Shown here piece by piece: positions 11,532-20,421 of a stretch of 64,000 bases of DNA. Location: positions 22,961 to 86,960 of the forward strand of contig MBPM02000167.1 in the NCBI GenBank assembly GCA_001695595.3. The letters run 5' to 3'. The position numbers and the translations under genes were made by a program. Position 1 is the stretch's first letter. Each line of letters starts with the position of its first letter. The notes under the pieces were generated by a model. It was not told the origin of the DNA, did no database searches, and was given only the letters and a program-made list of their open reading frames with translations. The DNA is from Plasmopara viticola (taxonomy: Eukaryota > Oomycota > Peronosporomycetes > Peronosporales > Peronosporaceae).

Positions 11532-11969
11532 AAACAGCGAACAGTGGCACTTTCATCGACGGAAGCCGAATACATGGCGCTTTCAGAGGCTACACAAGAA
11601 GCAGTGTGGCTTAAGACCTTTATGTGCGAACTCGGCGAAATAAGGAACGACGAGGCGATCAAGATCTATGAAGACAATCAAGGCTCGATCGCGCTGGCCA
11701 AAAACCCGGAGTTTCACAAGCGCACTAACCACATCGACATTCGATACCACTTCGTGCGCGAGAAGGTTGAAGCCAATCAAGTGGTGCTTGAGTACTGTCC
11801 AACTCAGGATATGCTGGCCGATATCATGACGAAGTCAATTCCGGCTACGCAATTCTGCAAACTTCGAAGCATGCTCGGCATTCAAGCACAAAAGGCTGTC
11901 GAGTCGAGTGGGAGTGTTGTCGAAGATGCTGGCGCAGAAACGCCTCGACCAGCGGCTATATATCGGTAA
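11532..11969 (+). pseudogene. A2 gag-pol, block 2: RNase H C-terminus and LTR-encoded tail
   Basis: It continues A2 after B1. Motifs seen are [50 protein letters not shown] and [13 protein letters not shown], the conserved end of copia RNase H. The frame does not stop before the polypurine tract. It runs through CGAGTGGGAG and 55 bases into the 3' LTR, ending at TAA (11967-11969) with the tail EDAGAETPRPAAIYR. The same arrangement is present in every family-A copy here. Confidence 0.88.
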
Positions 11970-12214
11970 GTACGGGTATTTGCAATCAATTGATGACTGA
12001 CTGAATGAGCGGGTTCAAGATGGGCAAAAAATCGGTTTCGGGATGGGAAGATGATTGCGCCCGGATGGGAAGATGATTACGCCCGGATGGTGAGTCATTC
12101 TGGTTGGCTTAGATAAGTCATTGGCTTAGAGGTAGCATGTAGTTGCGAACTAAGGACCATTGAATATATTTACTTTGCATTTTGCCATCTACAGCACAAG
12201 TGCTTCTTACAACA
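11915..12214 (+). repeat. A2 3' LTR (300 bp)
   Basis: TGTTGTCG...TTACAACA, the same length as the 5' LTR with only a few substitutions (for example TTTGCAATC against TTTCCAATC). It contains the last codons of pol. It is followed by CATCT (12215-12219), the duplicated A1 target. Confidence 0.93.
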
Positions 12215-12219
12215 CATCT

Positions 12220-13021
12220 CGCGTATGATGGCGTGGTTCAAGCTGTGGGGACGGGTGACATCGTTATGTCGATGTTTACGCCTCGCGGAATGAAGAAGGG
12301 TGTTCTCACTTCGGTTTGGCACATTCCAAAGCTTTCACGCAATTTATTCTCCGTTGGACGCTTTACAAAGGATGTTGGCCCAGTCACGTTTGAGCACGAC
12401 GGCTGCTTTGCTGAAGCAAAAGGTCTTCGCTGGAAGTTGGGCGCTCGTGAGGGAAAGGGGTTGTTCAAGCTCTTCATGGAGCCAATTATTGAAGACGAGG
12501 CCAATTTGACTAGCTCGTTGGGATGCCATGGGGACACCACGTCGTACCTCTGGCACCTTCGACTAGGTCACATTGGTCACGGTGGTCTTTCGACTATTGT
12601 TGCAAAAGGCTGTGGAACAGGTATTGACCTGAAGTCTGTTAACAAGTGGGAGCTGTGCAAAGGATGCGCTCTTGGCAAACAGACGCGGGTAAGCTTCATG
12701 AAGTCTTCACTTAATCGGGCAAAAAAACTTCTTGAAGTCATTCACAGCGATGTGTGTGGACCCATGCAAACGGCGACATTCAGTGGCAAGCGCTATTTTG
12801 CTACTTTTATCGATGAGAAGTCGCATTACTGTGCTGTGTACTTGCTACGAAACAAGTCCGAGGTTGCCGACAAGTTTGCTGCTTTCGTTGCGATGGCCGA
12901 AAACCAGACGAACATGCGCGTTAAATCACTCTGTTGTGCTAATGGTGGCGAGTACACTTCTGGAGCAATGGCAAAGTTCTGTGCAGAGCGTGGCATCATA
13001 CAGAAGTTTACGCCACCATAC
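12220..13021 (+). pseudogene. A1 gag-pol, block 2: protease C-terminus, GAG-pre-integrase and integrase core
   Basis: It continues A1 in frame after A2 (the codon is split across the join). Motifs: DGVVQAVGTGDIVMSM, IPKLSRNLFSVGRF, integrase zinc-binding WHLRLGHIGHGGL / CKGCALGKQTRVSF, first catalytic Asp in HSDVCGPMQT. The second catalytic region reads CCANGGEYTS where related copies have SDNGGEYTS, so the second Asp of DD35E appears replaced by Ala. No stop occurs in this block. A3 interrupts after 13021, with CATAC (13017-13021) duplicated at 17798-17802. Confidence 0.88.
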
Positions 13022-13300
13022 TGTTGTCGAAGATGCTGGCGCAGAAACGCCTCGACCAGCGGCTATATATCGGTAAGTACGGGTATCTGCAATCAATTGA
13101 TGACTGACTGAATGAGCGGGTTCAAGATGGGCAAAAGATCGGTTTCGGGATGGGAAGATGATTGCGCCCGGATGGTGAGTCGTTCTGATCGGCTTAGATA
13201 AATCATTGGCTTAGAGGTAGCATGTAGTTGTGAACTAAGGACCTTTTAAATATATTCACTTTGCATTTTGCCATCTACAGCACAAGTGCTTCTTACAACA
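13022..13300 (+). repeat. A3 5' LTR (279 bp)
   Basis: TGTTGTCG...TTACAACA with a single 22-bp repeat unit (about 13157-13178), the doubled ATTGGCTTAGA-like motif (first copy mutated to ATCGG), and a perfect Inr/FPR match at 13256-13269. Confidence 0.93.
13256..13288 (+). promoter_or_regulatory. Oomycete-type core promoter (Inr + FPR) with AAGTG at fixed distance
   Basis: TCACTTTGCATTTT at 13256-13269 fits the published oomycete core consensus TCAYTYYNCAWTTT at all 14 positions, with the expected start at A13258. AAGTG follows at 13284-13288, exactly 22 nt after CACTT. The same pair recurs in other LTR families. This puts the transcript start about 47 nt before the Gag ATG, with no earlier ATG in the leader. 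Confidence 0.75.
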
Positions 13301-13304
13301 GGTT

Positions 13305-16300
13305 ATGAGCCCAAGCTCCGCCAACTCTGCCCCCGACACCGACTACGCTTTCGCTATGGACATCGCCGCCGCCACCAACTCACGCATCAACAAGTTCGAT
13401 GGAACAAACTTCCACACATGGAAGTTCAAGATGCAGATGGTGCTTGAGGAGCGGGACCTATGGGAGGTAGCGAGTGGGGAAGTCAAGATGGAGGACTTGA
13501 CAACGGCCTTGGACCAGTTGACGTTTAAGCGCAAGTCAAGAAAGGCGCTTGCGATCATCTGTCTCGCGATGGAAGATTCGCAGCTGCCTCTTGTGCGCTC
13601 GGCAACTGGAGCGCATGATGCATGGTCACGGCTCGAAGGCCACTTCGAGAAGAAGAGCTTAGCGAACAAGCTCTTTCTTCGTCGTCGTTTCTTCACGGCC
13701 AAGATGGACGAAGGTGATGATGTGCTCGCGCATATCAACAAGATGAAGACTCTGGCGGAACAGCTCGACGCAGTGGGTGCTCCGGTAACAGAGGATGACT
13801 TGGTGATCACGCTTCTTGGGAGTTTGAGTGAGTCATTTTCATTTCTTATAACAGCTTTGGAGTCGAGATCGGACTCGCTGTTGTGGGAGCTCGTGACATC
13901 TCGACTATTGCATGAAGACATGAAACGAAAGGAACAAGGTATTGGGGCCGATGGAGCTGCGCATGGTCAAGGGCAAGCGTTTTTGGCGAATGACTACAGC
14001 AAGCGTAAGGGTGGGCGACCAGTGCAAAAGGTCAGCGCGTGCCACTACTGTGGGGAACAAGGACATTGGATTGCCAAGTGTCCAGTTCGAATTCGCGAGA
14101 ATGGTGAACGACAGAAATCGCAACGAGCGAATATCGCGCAAGTCGATGATGACAATGGCGATTTTCTCTTTTCGGCTGGAGACAGCATTCCCAAATCGGG
14201 TGAAGTGTGGCTGATTGACTCTGGAGCGACGCAGCACATGACGAGTTCCAAGAAATTCATGCGAAATTTCAAGACAATTACGCCGAGGGATGTGCATCTT
14301 GCAGACGATGGAGTGGTGCAAGCGATTGGGTCCGGCGACATCGTGATGTCAATGCACACTCCACATGGTATAAAGAAGGGACTGCTTACTGGTGTGTGGT
14401 ATATCCCAAAGCTTTCTCGAAATTTATTTTCAGTCGGCCGGTTTACGAAGGATGTTGGCGCCGTGACGTTTGAACATGAAGGTTGTTTTGCTATGACAAA
14501 GGGCCTCAAGTGGAAGCTTGGTGCTCGCGAAGGCAAAGGCCTGTTCAAGCTCTGCATGACGCCACTTCTTCCGGATGAGGCTAATGTGATAACTTCGTCG
14601 GGATGCCATGGGGACACCAATTCGTACCTCTGGCACCTTCGATTTGGTCATATTAGCTATGGTGGTCTCGACACTATGATTAAGAAAAAGATCGGCTACG
14701 GACTTGACATGGGTTCAGTTAAACAGTGGGAGAAGTGTGACGGGTGCTCACTTGGTAAACAAACGAGAGTGAGTTTCTCAAATTTGTCACCAAGCCGTTC
14801 AAAGCAACTGCTTGAGGTAATTCACAGCGATGTGTGTGGGCCGATGCAGACATCGACTTTTGGTGGAAAGCGTTACTTTGTCACATTTATTGATGACAAG
14901 TCACATTTTTGCATGGTTTACTTGCTGCGAAACAAGTCGGAAGTAGCCGCGAAATTCGCAAATTTTGTCGTTCTTGCCGAAAACCAAACAGGAAAGCGAG
15001 TGAAAACGCTTCGCAGTGATAATGGCGGAGAGTACACTTCGAGCGAAATGGCCAAGTTTTGCAGCAATCATGGAATCGTGCAGAATTTACGCCGCCCTAC
15101 ACTCCTCAGCTTAACGGAGTGGCGGAGCGAATGAACAGAACATTGGTGGAATGTGCACGCTGCATGATGGAGCATGCTGGATTGACGAAGGTGTACTGGG
15201 GTGAAGCAGTCATGACGGCTATGTTTCTTCGAAATCGGTGTCCAACGCGCGCTCTCAATCAAGACATTTCGCCATATCAAGCTTGGACGGGAAAGAAGCC
15301 ATTGCTTGCGAATCTGAAAGTCTTTGGCTGTCATGCGTACGTGACGGTGCCTAAAGAAAAGCGCGCAAAGTTTGATGCCCGATCGGTTAGCTGTCGATTT
15401 ATCGGATATTCGGATCATGAAAAAGCGTATCGGTTCGAGGAAATCAAGAGTGGTCGTGTGCTGGTAAGCCGAGACGCGCAATTCATGGAAGACGTTTTCG
15501 ACATTGGAAAGCGTGATTATCGTCAAGAGGAAGTCTACATACATGATGAAAATACAACGGATGAGGACTCGCAGCATGAGGACCAAGTTCAAAACGATGA
15601 TGCGGAAATGGAAGAAAGCGATGAAAGTGGTAACAAGAGACACAGCGAACGGATTCGTTGGAGAAGGCTACTGAAACAAGAAATGCCAAGCGGTTCGCAC
15701 AGCACAACACGCACTCTACTCGGTATAGCAGAAACCAAGGCCTTGATGAGACAGCAGCAGCTCAAGATGGCTCAAGCTTTGAAGCTGCTTACGTCATGGA
15801 TTCAGGGGGAGATATGCCAACTACGTTCAAGTCGGCTATGGAATCCAAGAACGCAAGCAAATGGAAAGCAGCATGTGACTCGGAGATCGACTCTTTGTTT
15901 AAAAATGACACTTGGGATATCGTGCAACTGCCAAAAGGACGCAAAGCAATCGGCTGCAGATGGGTGTTTCGAGTCAAAGAAAACCAGGATGGTCGAGTTG
16001 AGCGATACAAGGCTCGACTGGTTGCAAAGGGTTTTTCGCAGAAGTTTGGCATCGACTATGAGGAAACTTTCGCACCTGTGGCCAAGTTCACCTCGATTCG
16101 GATCGTGCTGAGTTTGGCAGCCAGGTACAATCTTTTGCTGCACCAAATGGATGTGAAGACAGCGTTTCTGAACGGTATGCTCGATGAAGACATCTATATG
16201 ACACGCCGGACGGATACGCTGACGCAACTCACCCCGACTACGTTTGCAAGCTCAAGCGATCGTTGTACGGCTTAAAACAGACACCTCGCATGTGGAACCA

Positions 16301-17488
16301 AACCATTGATGATTTCATGCTCAAGATTGGTTTTATCAAGTGCGACTCAGACCATTGTGTGTACGTCAAACGGAATGGTAATGGTGACATGGCTTTTGTG
16401 GTTCTTTACGTTGACGACCTTATCATCGCAAGTGGCAACGAAGAGCTCATTGAATCGACTAAGCGCATGCTGAGCAATCGGTTTGAGATGACAGATCTTG
16501 GTGAACTTAGGTATTTTCTCGGTGTTGAGATCAAGGTCGACCACAAGGCTGGCCAAGCGACGATGCGGCAAACGAATTTCCTGAAGTCAATACTAATCAA
16601 GTTTGGCATGCAAGAAAGTAAGCCTTTGAGGACGCCCCAAGACCCTGGACTTAAGTTGAAGAAGAACATGTGCGAGGGCGGCTGCAAACATGAAGATACC
16701 ATGAAGAATGTGCCTTACCGAAGTGCTGTTGGAGCTATCATGTACTTGATGGTGGCGACGCGTCCGGACCTCGCTGCGGCAATAGGCGCCCTCAGCCAAT
16801 TTGCGTCTGATCCCTGTCCAACACACTGGCAAGCTCTCAAGCACGTATTGCGGTATCTTCAAGCAACACCAACATATGGACTCGAATTTATGCGCAACGG
16901 CACCGCCAAGCTAATGGGCTATTCAGATGCAGATTGGGCTGGAGACATTGAGTCTCGCAGAAGCACAAGCGGATATTTGTTCAAGCTAAACGGCGGATGT
17001 GTTAGCTGGCGAAGCAAGAAACAGCGGACAGTGGCACTTTCATCGACGGAAGCCGAATACATGGCGCTTTCAGAGGCTACACAAGAAGCAGTGTGGCTTA
17101 AGGCCTTTATGTGCGAACTCGGCGAAATAAGGAACGACGAGTGTTGGATTTAACGGTTACCCTTAACAACGAGGCGATCAAGATCTATGAAGACAATCAA
17201 GGCTCGATCGCGCTGGCCAAGAACCCGGAGTTTCACAAGCGCACTAAGCACATCGACATTCGATACCACTTCGTGCGCGAGAAGGTTGAAGCAAATCAAG
17301 TGGTGCTTGAGTACTGTCCAACTCAGGATATGCTGGCCGATATCATGACGAAGTCAATTCCGGCTACGCAATTCTGCAAACTTCGAAGCATGCTCGGCAT
17401 TCAAGCACAAAAGGCTGTCGAGTCGAGTGGGAGTGTTGTCAAAGATGCTGGCGCAGAAACGCCTCGACCAGCGGCTATATATCGGTAA
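13305..17488 (+). pseudogene. A3 gag-pol (three 1-bp deletions and one insertion)
   Basis: The start ATG is in the PBS. It holds Gag (residues about 1-240), zinc knuckle CHYCGEQGHWIAKC, protease DSGATQHM, integrase, RT with LYVDDLIIA near 16409-16435, and RNase H. Lesions: AAA to AA near 15083 (integrase), loss of a C near 15644 (linker), loss of an A near 16206 (just after the RT motif ending MLDEDIYMT), and an in-frame 3-bp loss near 15750. The 32-bp D-LTR relic plus duplication at 17142-17173 adds a stop and a frame change in RNase H. The frame would end in the 3' LTR at TAA 17486-17488. A non-functional copy unless the 1-bp deletions are sequence errors; the relic is real damage in any case. 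Confidence 0.9.
17142..17168 (-). mobile_element. 27-bp two-ended relic of a family-D LTR with 5-bp duplication ACGAG
   Basis: The insert begins TGTTGGATTT and ends CGGTTACCCTTAACA, the two ends of the D LTR as it reads on the plus strand at 36765-37056. ACGAG lies at both 17137-17141 and 17169-17173, as expected for a true integration. About 265 bp of the LTR interior is missing, so this looks like a solo D LTR collapsed by an internal deletion. Confidence 0.8.
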
Positions 17489-17797
17489 GTACGGGTAGGA
17501 CTCGAACCACCGACACAAAGATTTTCAGTGACTCAACGGATAAAAGGTACTCCGGGGATATTTGCAATCAATTGATGACTGACTGAATGAGCGGGTTCAA
17601 GATGGGCAAAAGATCGGTTTCGGGATGGGAAGATGATTGCGCCCGGATGGGAAGATGATTGCGCCCGGATGGTGAGTCGTTCTGATTGGCTTAGATAAAT
17701 CATTAGCTTAGAGGTAGCATGTAGTTGTGAACTAAGGACCTTTTAAATATATTCACTTTGCATTTTGCCATCTACAGCACAAGTGCTTCTTACAACA
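17434..17797 (+). repeat. A3 3' LTR (364 bp, including a 63-bp foreign insert)
   Basis: TGTTGTCAAAG...TTACAACA. Without the insert it is 301 bp, 22 bp longer than the 5' LTR because it has two GATGATTGCGCCCGG units rather than one. It is followed by CATAC (17798-17802). Confidence 0.9.
17498..17560 (+). other. Composite organelle-like insert: antisense tRNA-Phe 3' half joined to large-subunit rRNA piece
   Basis: The bases lie between ACGGGTA and TTTGCAATC, which are adjacent in other A LTRs. On the minus strand 17498-17528 reads as the 3' half of a tRNA: anticodon loop CTGAAAA (GAA, Phe), then TCTTTG, then T-arm GGTGGTTCGAGTCC. On the plus strand 17532-17560 (CTCAACGGATAAAAGG ... CTCCGGGGATA) matches, as I recall it, the very conserved bacterial/organelle 23S domain V next to the peptidyl transferase centre. 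Eukaryotic cytosolic 28S differs there. The likely source is mitochondrial DNA (a NUMT mosaic); organelle origin is inferred. Neither part is a working RNA gene. Confidence 0.75.
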
Positions 17798-17802
17798 CAT
17801 AC

Positions 17803-20105
17803 ACGCCACAACCGAATGGAGTCGCAGAACGCATGAATCGTACACTTGTTGAATGTGGACGATTTATGCTGGAGCACGCTGGTCTGCCAAAAACTTATTG
17901 GGGTGAAGCTGTTTTAACTGCTGCGTTTCTTCGCAACCGATGTCCGACACGAGCTGTTGAACATGATGCGTCGCCGTTTCAACTGTGAACTGGCAAGAAG
18001 TCTTTGTTGGCAAATTTGAAGGTATTCGGCTGCCATACTTACGTCTCAGTTCCCAAAGAGAAACGATCCAAGTTTGATGCTCGTTCGACTCGGTGCCGTT
18101 TCCTTGGCTATTCGGATCATGAAAAGGCTTACAGATTTGAAGAAATCGGTAGTGGTCGCGTTCTATTGAGTCGTGACGCAAATTTCATGGAAGATACTTT
18201 TGACGACGAGATACCAAGTACCAAGTCGTCGGAAGCTGTATTTGACGAGACCGAAACAGCCAATTTTGACCGCTCAGAAAATGAAAACGCTATGCAAGAT
18301 CAGGACATGGAGCCTGAAAAGAAGCAGCACGCGGGCACTCAGCCTATTGTGGACTTGGATTTTGAGCCTGGCAGCAAACGACACCAGCGGAACCAATCGC
18401 TTGAAAAAGCAGCGAATATTCCAACAGCAAAGAGGTCAACTCGCTATCAATCGCTGGAGGAAATATCTGCTACGGCCCAAGATTTCGAAGCGGCCTTTGT
18501 TGTGGATTCAGTGGGAGAAATGCCGACAACTTTCAAGTCGGCAATGGAATCCAGCAACGCGGCGGAATGGAAAGAAGCGTGTGATGCCGAAGTGAGCTCT
18601 CTTCGCAAGAACAAGACCTGGGACTTAGTACCTTTGCCGAAAGGTCGCCAGGCTATCGGCTGTAGATGGGTCTTCCGGATCAAAGAAAATCAAGCCGGAA
18701 AGATCGAGCGGTTCAAAGCACGACTCGTGGCCAAAGGCTTTTCTCGGAAGCATGGAGTCGACTACGAAGAGACTTTCGCTCCAGTGGCCAAGTTTACTTC
18801 GATCAGGATTCTACTAAGTCTGTCGGCCAAGCACAATTTGATGCTGCATCAGATGGATGTCAAGACAGCCTTTCACAATGGCACTTTGGACGAGGACATT
18901 TACATGGCGCAACCGGATGGATATGTCAACGACGTATACCCAAACTACGTCTGTCAGCTAAAGCGCTCCCTTTATGGTTTGAAGCAGTCGCCACGGATGT
19001 GGAACCAGACAATTGACGCGTTCATGCTGGAAATAAAGTTTACGAAGTGTGATGCCGACCATTGCATCTACGTCAAGCGCAATGACGAAGAATTGATCCT
19101 CGTGGCACTTTACGTTGATGGCCTGGTGCTCGCAAGTAACAACGATAAGCTGCTGAAGAGGACTAAGAAAGCACTCATCGAGCGATTCGAAATGACGGAT
19201 CTTGGTTGACTCAAGTTCTTTTTGGGCATGGGGATTACTCAAGAAACTTTGAGTGGTAACGTGTCCATTCGCCAGACAAAATTCGCGAGTGACATCTTGA
19301 AAAAGTTTGGAATGGAATACAGCAATCCCGTCAGGACACCGCATGATCCGGGACTCAAGTTGACCAAGGCCATGTGCGAAGGGGGGTGTTGTCATGAAGA
19401 GACGATGGCAAAAGTCCCTTATCGAAATGCCGTTGGTTGCCTCATGTACTTGATGGTCGGGACTCGGCCGGACCTAGCAGCCTCAGTGGGAGTACTCAGC
19501 CAATTTGCCTCGGACCCATGTCCAACTCACTGGCAGGCACTCAAAAGGGTCTTCCGACACATTCAAGGAACAAAGACGCATGGCATTACGTTTCAAGCTC
19601 AAGACCAAGAAGGACTTCGAGGCTAATCCGATGCAGATTGGGCAGGCGATTTGGAAACCCGAAGAAGCACAAGCGGCTATGCGTTCATGATGAATGGAGG
19701 TTGCATCAGCTGGAGAAGCAAGAAACAACGGACAGTGGCACTTTCTTCTACAGAAGCAGAGTACATGGCTTTGACAGAAGCAGCTCAAGAGGCAACTTGG
19801 TTAAAAACCTTTATGTGCGAACTTGGTGAACTATCAAGTAGTCAAGCGATCAAGATCTACGAGGACAATCAAGGTTCCATCGCCTTGGCTAAGAATCCAG
19901 AGTTTCACAAGCGCACCAAGCATATCGACATTCGGTAACACTTCGTGCGGGAGAAAGTAGAAGACGGTCAAGTCATGCTGCAGTATTGTTCGACGCACGA
20001 CATGCTCGCTGACATCATGACCAAGCCAATAACTGCGGCCCAATTTCAATATCATCGGATCAAATTGGGCATCAAGTCTCCAAGCGCTGACGAGTCGAGT
20101 GGGAG
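17803..20105 (+). pseudogene. A1 gag-pol, block 3: integrase C-terminus, RT, RNase H (four nonsense codons)
   Basis: It continues A1 in frame after A3 (TPQPNGVAERMNRT holds the integrase catalytic Glu). One frame runs through to the PPT at 20105 with no frameshift, broken only by TGA 17986-17988 (TGG in A0), TGA 19207-19209 (CGA in A0), TAA 19624-19626 in the GYSDADW motif, and TAA 19936-19938. The RT site reads LYVDGLVLA near 19110: the second catalytic Asp of YVDD is Gly. MDVKTAFHNG also has His for the usual Leu. Single-base nonsense changes and a lost active site indicate an old, dead copy, in contrast to the indel-type damage in the younger inserts. Confidence 0.9.
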
Positions 20106-20115
20106 TGTTGAGGAT
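20106..20115 (+). repeat. A1 3' LTR, first 10 bp
   Basis: TGTTGAGGAT directly after the PPT (GAGTGGGAG). It matches the start of the A1 5' LTR (TGTTGGGGAT) and is cut by A4. The LTR resumes as AC at 24810-24811 and then from 43546. Confidence 0.8.
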
Positions 20116-20417
20116 TGTTGTCGAAGATGCTGGCGCAGAAACGCCTCGACCAGCGGCTATATATCGGTAAGTACGGGTATCTGCAATCAATTGATGACTG
20201 ACTGAATGAGCGGGTTCAAGATGGGCAAAAGATCGGTTTCAGGATGGGAAGATGATTGCGCCCGGATGGGAAGATGATTGCGTCAGGATTGTAAGTCTCT
20301 CTGATTGGCTTAGATAAATCATTGGCTTAGAGGTAGCATGTAGTTGCGAACTAAGGACCTTTTAAATATATTCACTTTGCATTTTGCCATCTTCCGCTCA
20401 AGTGACCTTTTTCAACA
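20116..20417 (+). repeat. A4 5' LTR (302 bp)
   Basis: TGTTGTCG...TTTTTCAACA. It has two 22-bp units, the second diverged (GATTGCGTCAGGATTG), and TCACTTTGCATTTT at 20372-20385, a full Inr/FPR match. AAGTG at 20400-20404 is 22 nt after CACTT. Confidence 0.92.
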
Positions 20418-20421
20418 GGTT

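Larger units (their letters stand above)
2738..12214 (+). mobile_element. A2: family-A copia element, target duplication CATCT, carrying nested B1
   Basis: 5' LTR 2738-3037, PBS from 3038, gag-pol 3042-6752 and 11532-11969, polypurine tract CGAGTGGGAG at 11905-11914, 3' LTR 11915-12214. CATCT flanks it at 2733-2737 and 12215-12219, so it is a complete insertion in the protease region of A1. B1 (6753-11526) sits in its RNase H domain. Without B1 the element is about 4.7 kb. The two 300-bp LTRs differ at only a few positions, yet the coding frame has several lesions, so it either moved in trans as a defective copy or carries sequence errors. Confidence 0.93.
13022..17797 (+). mobile_element. 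A3: family-A copia element, target duplication CATAC
   Basis: 5' LTR 13022-13300, PBS from 13301, gag-pol 13305-17488, PPT CGAGTGGGAG 17424-17433, 3' LTR 17434-17797. CATAC on both sides shows a complete insertion into the A1 integrase. The Gag is almost identical to A2 and A5, so these three form a recent subfamily. Two later events mark it: a D-LTR relic in RNase H (17142-17168) and a 63-bp organelle-like insert in its 3' LTR (17498-17560). Confidence 0.93.

Noticed and set aside
17498..17560. A functional tRNA-Phe gene.
   Set aside because: Only the 3' half is present; the 5' anticodon stem, D-arm and acceptor stem are missing and rRNA sequence follows.
20344..20421. ATG at 20344 in frame with A4 gag.
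   Set aside because: It is in U3, upstream of the Inr at 20372; the conserved start is 20422 in the PBS.
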